A DNA stretch of 38,931 nucleotides from Candidatus Hodarchaeota archaeon (GCA_016839785.1 JAEOTQ010000025.1:1-38931), one strand, 5' to 3'; counted from the stretch's first letter, positions 16,418-24,910 are shown. Made by a program: numbers and translations. The notes: generated by a model from the sequence alone, not told the origin.

Positions 16418-17581
16418 ATGGATTCTTTGAAATTTTCGGCTTTAATTCTCATTGCATTAACGGTAATTCCGATCGGTCTTAACACAGATATCACACAAAC
16501 CGAATCTAGATATTCTGAACTTCCTTGGAATCTTCAGCAAATCAATATTGAAGGTGCATGGGATAGGACTACGGGAAGTACAGAAATAATCATTGCTGTG
16601 ATTGATACGGGAATTGACTTCTCTCATCCCGCACTTTCTCACACTCAATGGTTCAACACGGATGAGATTGTTAATAATTCAGTAGATGACGACAATAATG
16701 GTTATATTGATGATTATGAGGGATGGGATTGGATAAACCAGGATAATAACCCAGGTTGGCAGGTTGGAGATGAAATCCATCATCATGGTACGTTTATTGC
16801 GGGGATTATTGCAGCCAATGACAGTGAAGTACTGAGTGTCGCCCCAAAAGTAAAAATTATGTCCTTACGGGTTGTTGACAAGAATTCTCTTATTTCCAAT
16901 CCTGCAGGATTGGAGGAAGCAGTCGAATATGCTATTCAAAAAAATGTCTCTGCAATAACCATGAGTCTCGATTTGGTGATAGGCCCCCCAGGATTTCGAG
17001 ATAGTATTCGTTCAGCAATATCGGCGAATATTCCAGTTATTGGAGTTGCTGGAAATTCTGATGAAGGAAATGGATCCATAGTTTTACCAGGTAGATATAC
17101 TGAGGTGATAGCTGTTGGAGCATCGAACTCAAATGGAGAAAAGGCAGATTACAGTAATGCTGGGGAGGAACTTGAGATTTTAGCTCCTGGAGGTCAACGA
17201 TTATCCAACCAATTACAGAGTACCGCGACAAACGGGGGATATCTTTACGATATTGGTACTTCTTATGCAGCTCCCCATGTTGCTGGCGTTGTTGGGCTCA
17301 TAAAATCAATTAGGTTTAATTTCACCGTGGAAGACATCCGATATATCCTTCACTCTACAGCACATGATATCGGGTCTACTGGGTGGGATATAGAATCTGG
17401 ATTCGGAATACTGAATGCCTCAGCTGCAGTGGAATTTGCGCTAACTTATGAGGGTACAGAAACATCCACAACAACTTCTTCTCGTCCACCTGGATTATTT
17501 GGGATCGTTAGTATCTCTTTCTACGAGATAATTATTTTTCTTACCCTATTATTTCCCCTGTTACGCAAGAAACGTGGATGA
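16418..17581 (+). CDS. Membrane-anchored subtilisin-like serine protease (S8)
   Basis: This is a secreted peptidase of family S8. It has a signal peptide (~1-22: FSALILIALTVIPIGLN) and a very short pro-region. The catalytic triad is Asp63 in AVIDTGIDFSHP, His123 in HHHGTFIAGIIA and Ser282 in IGTSYAAPHVAGV, with oxyanion Asn213 in GVAGNSDEG. The acidic loop DDDNNGYIDDYEGWDW resembles calcium sites of the family. After a Thr/Ser-rich linker (ETSTTTSSRPP) comes a C-terminal membrane helix (~360-382) and a basic end (LLRKKRG), so the enzyme is probably tethered with the protease domain outside the cell. All catalytic residues are intact. The targets are unknown. Confidence 0.93.
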   Translation: MDSLKFSALILIALTVIPIGLNTDITQTESRYSELPWNLQQINIEGAWDRTTGSTEIIIAVIDTGIDFSHPALSHTQWFNTDEIVNNSVDDDNNGYIDDYEGWDWINQDNNPGWQVGDEIHHHGTFIAGIIAANDSEVLSVAPKVKIMSLRVVDKNSLISNPAGLEEAVEYAIQKNVSAITMSLDLVIGPPGFRDSIRSAISANIPVIGVAGNSDEGNGSIVLPGRYTEVIAVGASNSNGEKADYSNAGEELEILAPGGQRLSNQLQSTATNGGYLYDIGTSYAAPHVAGVVGLIKSIRFNFTVEDIRYILHSTAHDIGSTGWDIESGFGILNASAAVEFALTYEGTETSTTTSSRPPGLFGIVSISFYEIIIFLTLLFPLLRKKRG

Positions 17582-17617
17582 CGATGTGATATTCATCTAT
17601 TAGGCATTCTTAGTTTC

Positions 17618-19243
17618 TTAATCTGAACAGGTAGGTGATGTCCGAAAAAGACCGAGTTTATGGCGTGTTCCAGAGTGTATCTCAATCTCTTCAACATTAA
17701 TTAACCCACTCTCAAAGACTGATATAACATTAAATGAATTTAACCTGCGGGATCGAATTTTTTTACTTGAAAATGTTCCTGCATTTACAAAAACTGTATT
17801 CTCAACCTGCATTGTCGTAGCATAATGTTCTAATCCAGACAGTACTAAATGAACATTATGGGAAGTTAAAAACTGTATAACATCACCTGCATCCTTTATC
17901 GCTCTTTTAAAGTAACTTCTAGGTATTGGTAATACCGAATGGTGCATAGCCACCAAAAAAAACTTGTAATCTCCGTAACAGTCATATTCATGCTTAATCA
18001 TGCGCATTCGACTTCGACCTACATGCCCAGAGGGATCAGCACCTGTATTAATTCCTAAAACACGTACAGTTGGATCTTCATAAACAGGATCTAATGGGCC
18101 GATCTGTTGTACCCATAATTCTTTTCCAAAAGGCTGTAGATCACGAGTTCCTGGCACAATAAGGTAGGGGACATTCAATTCTCCCAACTCTCGAAGTTTT
18201 TGTTTTGCTAATGCAAAATCCTCTGGATAGGAATCATTTGTTAGATCACCTGTATGGATCAATACGTTAGGTTTTTCTCGGATCATCATCTTAATACCTA
18301 AGTCATATATTTGGGCTAAGAAATCGCTTCCGTTCGTAAAATGCGTGTCAGAAAACTGACAGATCTTTGTTACTAAGTTTTCTCCTGGAACTAAAAAACC
18401 CGTCTTCGTTGCTAATTCCCCCTTCCAGATTTGTTGAGTTTCCTGATTTGCAGTTAGAAATTTTGAATAAGAATCAGTCCCATAGAATTGAACACTGATA
18501 TTTTTATCTCTAACAATAATATCAACAAATGTATGACCTGCAGTTCCCCTAGTTTTAAAACTACTAAACGTACCTGAATTAATTAATAGTGCCCTACGCT
18601 CACCATTAGACAATGAAAAAACATTAGGATAATGTCGGTGCGCGGTTATGAGAACATCTATACCTGCTTTCCATATCACCTGAGAAACATCACCAGCATC
18701 TAAAATCATGGATCTTTCTCTACCTGTCGAAGGGATTGGTAATAAATGATGATGAAAACAGAGGATTTTCAATACATCATCTGGTATGGTTTCTAATTCG
18801 GCAATAGCTTCGATCCCTCGGTCACCAATTCGGCCAGTGTTCTCATCTGGTTCAGAGGAATCGATCCCCAGAACTACAATATTCCCTCCCGTATCCCTAG
18901 TGTCAATGAAAAACTGTCTTTCTCCAAAAAATCTTTTCCAAAGCTGATCTCCAATATTTCTCATGTCATGATTGCCAGGAATAGTATAAAGTTTTTTTAC
19001 GTTAGGAAAATGAGTTTGCAGAATTTCTTTTGAAAGTTCAAAGTCCTCATAAGTACCAGAGTCAGTAATATCTCCTAAATGGAGAACTAAAGCATTTGGA
19101 TTCTGTTTCAATCTTTTATTGATCAAAATTGCTCCTGTTTCAAACGCATCCTGATGAAACAGACCAGTGAACTTTGATATATGTGTATCAGAGAATATTA
19201 GCAATTCTTCAAGGTTAGATTTTCGTTTAGATTGTTTACCCAT
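17618..19243 (-). CDS. Tandem calcineurin-like metallophosphoesterase
   Basis: This 541-residue protein has two metallophosphoesterase domains. Domain 1 (~12-250) has all metal ligands: FSDTH (19-21 DTH), LGDITD (58-59), PGNHD (90-93), CFHHH (164-166) and TAHRH (201-204). Domain 2 (~293-530) has FSDTH (299-301), TGDLT (332-333) and MHH (434-435), but the Asn-His of GNHD became GTRD (365-368) and the GHxH site became GLEH (470-473), so it should be inactive or altered. The internal duplication is clear: both halves share LLPIP/VLPIP, DAGDV and NAGTFSS/NSGTFSS. The substrate is unknown; no signal peptide, so it is cytoplasmic. The gene is divergent from the DHH nuclease. Confidence 0.88.
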   Translation of the reverse strand: MGKQSKRKSNLEELLIFSDTHISKFTGLFHQDAFETGAILINKRLKQNPNALVLHLGDITDSGTYEDFELSKEILQTHFPNVKKLYTIPGNHDMRNIGDQLWKRFFGERQFFIDTRDTGGNIVVLGIDSSEPDENTGRIGDRGIEAIAELETIPDDVLKILCFHHHLLPIPSTGRERSMILDAGDVSQVIWKAGIDVLITAHRHYPNVFSLSNGERRALLINSGTFSSFKTRGTAGHTFVDIIVRDKNISVQFYGTDSYSKFLTANQETQQIWKGELATKTGFLVPGENLVTKICQFSDTHFTNGSDFLAQIYDLGIKMMIREKPNVLIHTGDLTNDSYPEDFALAKQKLRELGELNVPYLIVPGTRDLQPFGKELWVQQIGPLDPVYEDPTVRVLGINTGADPSGHVGRSRMRMIKHEYDCYGDYKFFLVAMHHSVLPIPRSYFKRAIKDAGDVIQFLTSHNVHLVLSGLEHYATTMQVENTVFVNAGTFSSKKIRSRRLNSFNVISVFESGLINVEEIEIHSGTRHKLGLFRTSPTCSD

Positions 19244-19347
19244 CTTGTGTTCTTCCTTGTAATCTTTACTCCTTCTGTATGGGCTTTTTTCAGAAAAGGG
19301 ATTATTAGTGGTCCATCGGATATCCTTTGAATATAAATAATTCCTCC

Positions 19348-19357
19348 TTTATATTAA
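19348..19357 (+). promoter_or_regulatory. TATA box for the DHH nuclease operon
   Basis: TTTATATTAA lies about 85 bases before the ATG at 19438. GGAG (19424-19427) is the likely ribosome site. This is assigned by eye. Confidence 0.4.
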
Positions 19358-19437
19358 TAAATACTCCCTTTTCTATGCTACTTACTCTTATCGAGAAACA
19401 ATCAGTAAGCTAAAGGTGTTACCTTGGAGAATTATTC

Positions 19438-21567
19438 ATGACTGCAAAAAATTGTCCTCATTGTAATGGAAGTGGAAAATTATCAACTAAAACGAAGAAA
19501 CAATGTCCTCACTGTCGTGGGATGGGTTCCACCAAGATTTTAATAGGAGGAGGAAAGCCTAAAGCCAAAGATGTCTGTTCTAAGTGTAAAGGCTCTGGGA
19601 AAATTGAAACAAGTAAAGAGAAAACTTGCCCTACATGTTCAGGAAAAGGAATTCTGGAATCCAAATGTGTAATCTGTGGGAATCCTCTGAAGGAAAACAA
19701 CGTCGACCTTTGTACTAGTTGTAAAGAGAAAACTACAATTCACAGGCTGATTCCTCCTGTAACTAAACGGATTGTTGAGTTTAATCTTCTCTATCAAGGT
19801 AATGTTGTAAATATCGTTGATTTTGGATATTTTGTTCAATTAGCCCCGAAAATAGAAGGACTCGTCAGAAATAAAAGCTTTTCAGGAAAGGTGGATGATC
19901 AAATTCTTGTTAAACTAAAAAACAAGAAAGGAGATAAATTTGAGTTCGAGGAAGTTAAGATAAATAACATATCAGATTTACCAATCTCTCGAATCCACGA
20001 TCCAATTCCTCTTCAAAAAATTCACCAGAAACGAGAAGTTGGGGTTTATCTCTCGTTTATTGCCCGAATTGAAAATATTCGACAAATACCCAAAGGCCCT
20101 AAAGTATTCACTCTGTTAGATGAGACTGGAAATATTGAAGCTGCTGCTTTTCATTTGGATTTTGTTGAAGAAATGGCCATAGGAGATATTGTGGAAGTAG
20201 CAGGACAATACAATGTTCATCGTGGGGCAGAACAGATCGAAATTTCTAACATGTTCGTTGTGGAAGATGCATATTCAAATGCATTTACAAAAAAACTGGC
20301 TAATCACTTAGATTCTATAAGTGAACCACAGTCTATTGACTTCTTAGTGAAATCTAAAGTCTTAAACCTTTTACGTCCAAAATTTATCGCGGTAGCGAAG
20401 CGTTTAAGGAGAGCATTTTTTGAATCTCAACCAATTATAATTAGACATCATAATGATTGTGATGGAATTTGTGCTGGAATCGCTTTAGAATTATCTTTAC
20501 GTCAATTATGGTTTGATATACATCAACAGTTCGATGAGGACAAGCTTCGTCATCTTATAAAACGTACAGTTAACAAACCTCCATTCTATGACCCATTAGA
20601 TGCAGTTCGAGATGTGAATTTTGCTTTAGAAGATGAAAACCGTTTTGGAGATAAACTTCCATTAATAATCATGCTCGATACAGGAAGTAGTGAGGAGAGT
20701 CTCTTTTCCTATAAACTTCTCCAGACGTATAATATGGAAGTTATGGTAGTTGACCACCATTTTCCCTCAGCTTCTGTTCAAGAAGTGGTTAGTACTCATT
20801 TAAACAATTATTACGCTGGCGGAGATTACAATATCTGTACAGGTATGCTTGGAGTTGAGCTAGCTCGTTTTGTTAATCCAAATGTTACAAAAGATATTAT
20901 GCATATCCCTGCAATTTCAGGTATTGGTGATAGAGTAAAAGGGGAGGAATTTGATCAATATTTAGAGTTTGCAAAAGAACGTAATTACACAGTATCATTC
21001 TTAACTGATATCGCCATTGCTGTAGATTACCAAGCATATTTCCTAAAATTTTCACCTGGACGGCTTTTATTGACCGACCTTCTTGGGATCAAGGGAACAG
21101 ATGAACGTCAGCTAGCATTTGTAAAATTATTAGCTACAGAAGCCCGAGACCTTCTCGAAAAACAGTTGCAGATCTCTCTTGAATATTGTCAAGAAACTGA
21201 TTTACCTAATGGGATACATTTAGCTATTTTAGATGTTGAACAGTTTGCAAGTAGATTTGACTATCCTCCTCCTGGAAAGATAACAGGAAGCCTTTTTGAT
21301 CATCTTGGTAGTAAAATTCCAAACGTACCATTAGTTACAATTGGATTAGGCCCCGATTTTGCCATCTTTCGATCTCAACACGTGAAACTTGATTTTCCAA
21401 ATCTAGTAAGAAATTTAGCAGACGACATGCCCCATGCAAACATTGAAGGCGGAGGTCACGAAATTGTCGGGAGTCTAAAATTCATTACAGGGGCAAGAAC
21501 CGAATTCATGAAGCTAATTCAAGAAAAATTAACAATAATTAGCGTTTCAATTTCGGAGAGTAAATAG
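19438..21567 (+). CDS. DHH-family RecJ-like nuclease with DnaJ-type zinc motifs (COG1107 type)
   Basis: This is an archaeal RecJ-like protein of 709 residues. It starts with four CxxCxGxG repeats as in DnaJ (Cys pairs at 6, 23, 47 and 64) and two more CxxC pairs (77-80 and 92-95). An S1-like domain follows (~118-180: YQGNVVNIVDFGYFVQLAP), then an OB-fold (~200-275: VFTLLDETGNIEAAAF). The DHH phosphoesterase domain has HHNDCDG (337-343), MLDTGS (~412-417) and VVDHH (438-441), and the DHHA1 domain ends with IEGGGHEIVG (~675-684). It probably degrades or binds single-stranded DNA or RNA; relatives of this layout are archaea-specific. All DHH metal ligands look intact. Its TAG stop abuts the next ATG, so the two genes are coupled. 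Confidence 0.92.
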   Translation: MTAKNCPHCNGSGKLSTKTKKQCPHCRGMGSTKILIGGGKPKAKDVCSKCKGSGKIETSKEKTCPTCSGKGILESKCVICGNPLKENNVDLCTSCKEKTTIHRLIPPVTKRIVEFNLLYQGNVVNIVDFGYFVQLAPKIEGLVRNKSFSGKVDDQILVKLKNKKGDKFEFEEVKINNISDLPISRIHDPIPLQKIHQKREVGVYLSFIARIENIRQIPKGPKVFTLLDETGNIEAAAFHLDFVEEMAIGDIVEVAGQYNVHRGAEQIEISNMFVVEDAYSNAFTKKLANHLDSISEPQSIDFLVKSKVLNLLRPKFIAVAKRLRRAFFESQPIIIRHHNDCDGICAGIALELSLRQLWFDIHQQFDEDKLRHLIKRTVNKPPFYDPLDAVRDVNFALEDENRFGDKLPLIIMLDTGSSEESLFSYKLLQTYNMEVMVVDHHFPSASVQEVVSTHLNNYYAGGDYNICTGMLGVELARFVNPNVTKDIMHIPAISGIGDRVKGEEFDQYLEFAKERNYTVSFLTDIAIAVDYQAYFLKFSPGRLLLTDLLGIKGTDERQLAFVKLLATEARDLLEKQLQISLEYCQETDLPNGIHLAILDVEQFASRFDYPPPGKITGSLFDHLGSKIPNVPLVTIGLGPDFAIFRSQHVKLDFPNLVRNLADDMPHANIEGGGHEIVGSLKFITGARTEFMKLIQEKLTIISVSISESK

Positions 21568-21771
21568 ATGGGCAAAAAATGTGCCTCCTGCAATCTAAAT
21601 CTTACCGATGACCCAAAAGTTCGAGTTTACTCATACTGGAAGCTTAAATGCCCTGATAAATGGCACATATTCGTTCGTAATGAATCTATATCAAAAAAGA
21701 TTGACGCTCCTTGTTCAGAAGATAAAATCCTAAGACAAAAAATTAGAAAAGGATTCCAAATCAAGGACTAA
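21568..21771 (+). CDS. Small Cys-containing protein coupled to the DHH nuclease
   Basis: This unrecognised 67-residue protein begins MGKKCASCNLNLTDDPKV. Cys5, Cys8, Cys28 and Cys49 could bind one zinc ion, and the C-terminal third is basic (KILRQKIRKGFQIKD). Its ATG directly follows the nuclease stop with no spacer (TAGATG), and GGAGAG lies in the last codons of the nuclease, so translation is coupled and a functional link with the nuclease is likely. It could be a nucleic-acid-binding accessory factor; that is inference. Confidence 0.7.
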   Translation: MGKKCASCNLNLTDDPKVRVYSYWKLKCPDKWHIFVRNESISKKIDAPCSEDKILRQKIRKGFQIKD

Positions 21772-21797
21772 ATTCAAATAAATTGGAGATTAGTATC

Positions 21798-22394
21798 TTG
21801 AGATTCCAAATTGAGAACTATGATTCTCAACATGAGGACCAATGGTTAGAATGTTTAAAAGAGACATTTTACGACTCGTTATATTATGACACAATGCTGA
21901 AATTTAAGCCTCGTTACGAACAACCTATTGTCGAACTCGTTACTCTTCATGGAGAGAAAATTGTAGCCTTTCTCGATATTGAGATGATACCACCCACAGA
22001 GCAGTTATGTAGAAAAGATGAGGCCCATTGTGGCCAAATAACCCTGATTGGTGTTCATCCGGATTATAGACGCAAAAATTTAGGCACAAATCTTCTTGAA
22101 TATGCAATTAAGCATATTAAGAATAAGTTCAAAGCTACCCGGCTTGAAGTTTCATTTCGAGAAGATGAGGGAATTTATAGATGGTTCCATTCAATGAAAT
22201 TTCTTCCTTGCGATAAATACTATGAAGTTAGTTTCAGCCAAGATTTTTTCATTAAGTATGGAATTGAACTTCCTTTCGGAATCAATCCTAGCGTTTTAAC
22301 TGGATTTGTTGACCAAGAAGGGTTCAGGTACTTAACTACCGATCATCCTCCTGAAAAGTCCTACTCTTATTTGATAATGGAAAAAATCTTATAA
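21798..22394 (+). CDS. GNAT acetyltransferase
   Basis: This is a GNAT-fold acetyltransferase of about 198 residues. The acetyl-CoA motif is ITLIGVHPDYRRKNLGTNLLEY, with the R-x-x-x-x-G turn slightly altered (RRKNLGT instead of RGxGxG/A). It is followed by the usual strand and helix TRLEVSFREDEGIYRWFHSMKF. The last 50 residues (GIELPFGINPSVLTGFVDQEGF...) are specific to this protein. Two TTG starts are in frame, at 21783 and 21798; the second is preferred because GGAGAT (21785-21790) lies seven bases before it. It follows the small coupled gene by 26 bp and may belong to the same operon. The substrate is unknown. Confidence 0.82.
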   Translation: MRFQIENYDSQHEDQWLECLKETFYDSLYYDTMLKFKPRYEQPIVELVTLHGEKIVAFLDIEMIPPTEQLCRKDEAHCGQITLIGVHPDYRRKNLGTNLLEYAIKHIKNKFKATRLEVSFREDEGIYRWFHSMKFLPCDKYYEVSFSQDFFIKYGIELPFGINPSVLTGFVDQEGFRYLTTDHPPEKSYSYLIMEKIL

Positions 22395-22397
22395 TTT

Positions 22398-22931
22398 CTA
22401 TTCCTTTCTGAAAATTAGACAGTACTGGTGGCATCTATTTCCTACCCAAGCATTATTTACTCCTAACGCGAGTAAACGCTTATCATCCTGTAACCAAATC
22501 TTTTCATCTTTTAGAATCCAATCAGTATCGGATATTGAAGTTGCAGTATCGTATGCTAAAGGAAAAAGTTTCCCTTCAGTAAAAACGTTGTTTGTAATCA
22601 CCACTAAGTAACCTTTGGGTTTCATAAGACCATGTATTTGTGTAAAGATGTTTTTCTGTGTCTCTAAAAAGAGGTTGTAATCTTTAATATTTGCTAGATC
22701 AAGTCGATCTAAATCACTATATTTAGTGTCGAGACCTTTATTTTTCCGTTCTTTCTGACGCATTTCAGTGCGATCTAATTGACTCCAATACGGCGGAGAG
22801 GTAATTACTAAGTCTATCTCAGAATAGCCCTGTTTCGACCAAATGTCTGTTACGTTCATACTATTGTCATGAATGATATACCAATAACCTTTTTCTTGTG
22901 TTGAATAAAGTGAACTATAGGGAAGCGCCAC
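22398..22931 (-). CDS. Amino-methyltransferase, C-terminal part with catalytic TSPPYW (downstream of in-frame amber)
   Basis: This frame holds the catalytic half of a DNA amino-methyltransferase: IDLVITSPPYWSQLDRTEM (TSPPYW at 44-49, typical of N4-cytosine enzymes), then GLMKPKGYLVVITNNVF and a final YCLIFRKE. It has no AdoMet motif I of its own. It is in the same frame as the gene upstream (22947-23729), separated only by TAG and five sense codons (RLAPL) before the GTG at 22931. No Shine-Dalgarno sequence is visible before that GTG. It therefore looks like the second half of one protein, expressed either by readthrough, by weak internal initiation, or not at all. Confidence 0.7.
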   Translation of the reverse strand: MALPYSSLYSTQEKGYWYIIHDNSMNVTDIWSKQGYSEIDLVITSPPYWSQLDRTEMRQKERKNKGLDTKYSDLDRLDLANIKDYNLFLETQKNIFTQIHGLMKPKGYLVVITNNVFTEGKLFPLAYDTATSISDTDWILKDEKIWLQDDKRLLALGVNNAWVGNRCHQYCLIFRKE

Positions 22932-22946
22932 AAGAGGTGCGAGCCG

Positions 22947-23729
22947 CTATTTACTAATCTGAATATAGCGTTCAGATAGTTCAATTCCAATTGCGTTTCT
23001 ATTACATTGCTTAGCAGCGAGTACTGTACTCCCACTTCCTAAAAAGGGGTCAACAACTAGCTCTCCAGGTTTAGTAAAAAAAGTGATGAACTTTCGTATT
23101 AGTATTTCGGGAAATTTTGCAGGATGTAAAATTTCGTTTTTATTACGAGGAGGTGGTCTGACAATTATCCAAGATTTTGTCATTCGGAGCCATTCCCTGC
23201 CCGTAAGATAATTTAATTTATTTTTTTTACTTAAAATACCAAAAGGACGCTTTTTTCTCCCGTATTTTAAACTTATCATGCTTGTTATTCCCCTTTGCTG
23301 CTCTTCTGGCTTGAAAACGAGAAAACTATCTTCTTCTGTTTCATTAGCGATATTTATCAATAAATATTCAATTTCTTGATTGTAGATTGTCCCTAAGTGT
23401 GAACGGATTGTTTTTGTAGCTGATAGGAAAAGGGAGAATCTTTGAGGATCAATAGATTTTGTAAGCACAGGGATAAACACCAAGGGTGTCTCTAGATCTA
23501 GGTAATAGAAGATTAAGTCTTGTTTTTTTATCCTTATTTCGACTTGAAAACAGTTCAAATTATTTTGGGCAATAATTTCCCAAAATTTCCCAAACGCGGT
23601 ATTTTCTGGATTTTTAAGGAGGTCTTCAAGAGAAAAAACCTTTCTTAAGGAGTGGGGGCGGCAAATAAATTCAAAATAATCCCATATTTCATTCGCAGTA
23701 TCCTTTTGACCATTAGATAAAGAATTCAT
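22947..23729 (-). CDS. Amino-methyltransferase, N-terminal part with AdoMet motif (ends at in-frame amber)
   Basis: This 260-codon frame carries an unrecognised N-terminal region (~1-175, possibly target recognition), then HPAKFPE (202-208, motif X-like) and the AdoMet-binding motif I VVDPFLGSGSTVLAAK (225-240) with GIELSERYIQISK. It stops at TAG (22947-22949) in the middle of the helix that in relatives reads like RYVEIAxxRL; the next in-frame codons do encode RLAPL. The catalytic TSPPYW is in the following frame. Complete, the protein would have 443 residues. TAG is used as an ordinary stop elsewhere in the window, so general reassignment is not indicated. A nonsense mutation, amber readthrough or pyrrolysine, or a genuine split enzyme are the options. 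Confidence 0.72.
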   Translation of the reverse strand: MNSLSNGQKDTANEIWDYFEFICRPHSLRKVFSLEDLLKNPENTAFGKFWEIIAQNNLNCFQVEIRIKKQDLIFYYLDLETPLVFIPVLTKSIDPQRFSLFLSATKTIRSHLGTIYNQEIEYLLINIANETEEDSFLVFKPEEQQRGITSMISLKYGRKKRPFGILSKKNKLNYLTGREWLRMTKSWIIVRPPPRNKNEILHPAKFPEILIRKFITFFTKPGELVVDPFLGSGSTVLAAKQCNRNAIGIELSERYIQISK

Positions 23730-23864
23730 TGAATATTCCAGCTTCCTTGAATCTTAGCTTTGTTCTCTCAATCTACAATGATACTCGATGAGAAAGTTAA
23801 AAAGGATATTTGGGTGAGGCTAGATGAAGTCAATTCCAAAATTGTCTTTTGGAGTAGTGTAAAT

Positions 23865-24242
23865 ATGCCAGATTATTGCGTTAATTGTGGTCAAAAACTT
23901 AATCCAGATGATATTTTCTGTAGTAACTGTGGTGGTGAAGTTGAAGCTCGTAAAGCATCATATAGCCCGAATTCTAGTTCTACATCAGACTATTCATCAC
24001 ACAAACTCATGACACAACCGAAATTATATCGAAGTCGGGATGATCGGTGGATAACAGGTGTCTGTGGAGGTTTAGGCAAACACTTCAATATTGAACCAAT
24101 TCTCTTTCGAATTGGATTTATTCTTGGATTATTTTTTTATGGTACGAGTGTTATTCTATATATAATCTTAGCAATTTTCGTTGAAGAAGAACCACTGAAT
24201 TCAGAATTTGCTCCTCCTAATAAAGCTGAACCACCGTATTAA
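23865..24242 (+). CDS. Zn-ribbon plus PspC-domain membrane protein
   Basis: This 125-residue protein has an N-terminal zinc ribbon (MPDYCVNCGQKLN...IFCSNCGGE; Cys5, 8, 19 and 22), a Ser-rich linker (~30-50) and a PspC domain (LYRSRDDRWITGVCGGLGKHFNIEPILFRIGF) with one membrane helix (~85-107). PspC proteins take part in envelope-stress responses in bacteria; archaeal ones are uncharacterised. The frame is open further upstream to 23760, but the ATG at 23865 is chosen because GGAGTAGTG precedes it by ten bases and zinc-ribbon proteins usually begin this way. It is divergent from the split methylase. Confidence 0.85.
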   Translation: MPDYCVNCGQKLNPDDIFCSNCGGEVEARKASYSPNSSSTSDYSSHKLMTQPKLYRSRDDRWITGVCGGLGKHFNIEPILFRIGFILGLFFYGTSVILYIILAIFVEEEPLNSEFAPPNKAEPPY

Positions 24243-24358
24243 CCAGTAAAATCGGTTACAGACTGGTATTTAACATAGTTAGTTGAATCTCGTATCGACC
24301 TTTTTAAAACAGTTTCACTTCTCTGCTGAGATTAATTAGGATTACGGATTTGACAAAT

Positions 24359-24586
24359 ATGAACTATGATATTGAATTACCCGAAGAATTAGTAAATTAC
24401 TTCAATTCTGTTTTTACAGTATTCGAATTAGGATTTCCCGACAAGGAAAATATGTTAAAACACATATTACTCGAGGGACTCGAGCATAGATTGGAACACA
24501 TGGCTGAAAACCAAAGTTTTAAACAACATAAGAAATATCACAATCTCATTGATACAGAAAAAGCCAAATGTGTTGTCTCTGAGTGA
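24359..24586 (+). CDS. Hypothetical small acidic/helical protein
   Basis: I do not recognise this 75-residue protein. It begins MNYDIELPEELVNYFNSVF and continues with a likely amphipathic helix (DKENMLKHILLEGLEHRLEHM) and a His/Lys-rich stretch (KQHKKYHNLID). The start resembles a strand plus helix as in small ribbon-helix-helix proteins, but the match is too weak to call. The TTG at 24350 is an alternative start. It ends before a hairpin shared with the convergent gene. Confidence 0.5.
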   Translation: MNYDIELPEELVNYFNSVFTVFELGFPDKENMLKHILLEGLEHRLEHMAENQSFKQHKKYHNLIDTEKAKCVVSE

Positions 24587-24617
24587 GTGCACTTTTCAGC
24601 TGAACAAATTCTTTTTC

Positions 24618-24656
24618 TGAGACACCTCAAGAGTCATTATACTTGAGGGGTTCTCA
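24618..24656. terminator. Hairpin between two convergent small genes
   Basis: CCTCAAG (24625-24631) pairs with CTTGAGG (24642-24648) over a 10-base loop, and an outer arm TGAGA/TCTCA (24618-24622 and 24652-24656) extends the stem. The right arm includes the stop codon of the minus-strand gene. It could end transcription from both sides. Confidence 0.5.
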
Positions 24657-24827
24657 TTCCTTTTTCCCATATTCAATTTCCAAGGAAATTTCTTTAATAT
24701 CCATTCCTTTTATACGCAAGGAACTTACCATTCCAAATACAGACTGTCCAATAAATTCCTGCACAAATTGTTTTATACCAATAGACTTACCATTGACTTT
24801 GAGTTTCACATCGCATACTTCTTTCAT
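24654..24827 (-). CDS. Conserved small archaeal protein of unknown function
   Basis: The 57-residue product (MKEVCDVKLKVNGKSIGIKQ, then FVQEFIGQSVFGMVSSL and a final strand EISLEIEYGKKE) matches a pattern I know from many archaeal genomes: VNGK-x-I, F-x-IG-x-x-x-x-GMV-x-SL, and a charged beta strand at the end. No function is established to my knowledge. The ATG at 24827 is preferred over the GTG at 24839 because GGTG lies six bases before it. Its predicted beta-beta-helix-beta layout suggests a small compact domain. It is divergent from the ABC transporter genes. Confidence 0.75.
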   Translation of the reverse strand: MKEVCDVKLKVNGKSIGIKQFVQEFIGQSVFGMVSSLRIKGMDIKEISLEIEYGKKE

Positions 24828-24846
24828 TTCTAACACCAAGAATAAG

Positions 24847-24854
24847 TTTAAATA
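24847..24854 (+). promoter_or_regulatory. TATA box for the ABC transporter operon
   Basis: TTTAAATA lies about 60 bases before the GTG at 24911, giving a leader of about 30 bases that holds AGGTGA (24896-24901). Confidence 0.45.
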
Positions 24855-24910
24855 TTCTCTAGGAGATAATTTTTAAAATTCTATCCTGAAATTTAGGTGA
24901 GTGTATTCTG

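Noticed and set aside
22947..22949. Genome-wide reassignment of TAG
   Set aside because: TAG ends several intact genes in the window (for example at 5013, 6800 and 21567), so it is a normal stop; only context-specific readthrough remains possible.
24643..24876. 77-codon plus-strand frame opposite the conserved small archaeal gene
   Set aside because: The minus-strand frame has a recognisable conserved pattern and ribosome site; this one is its shadow.
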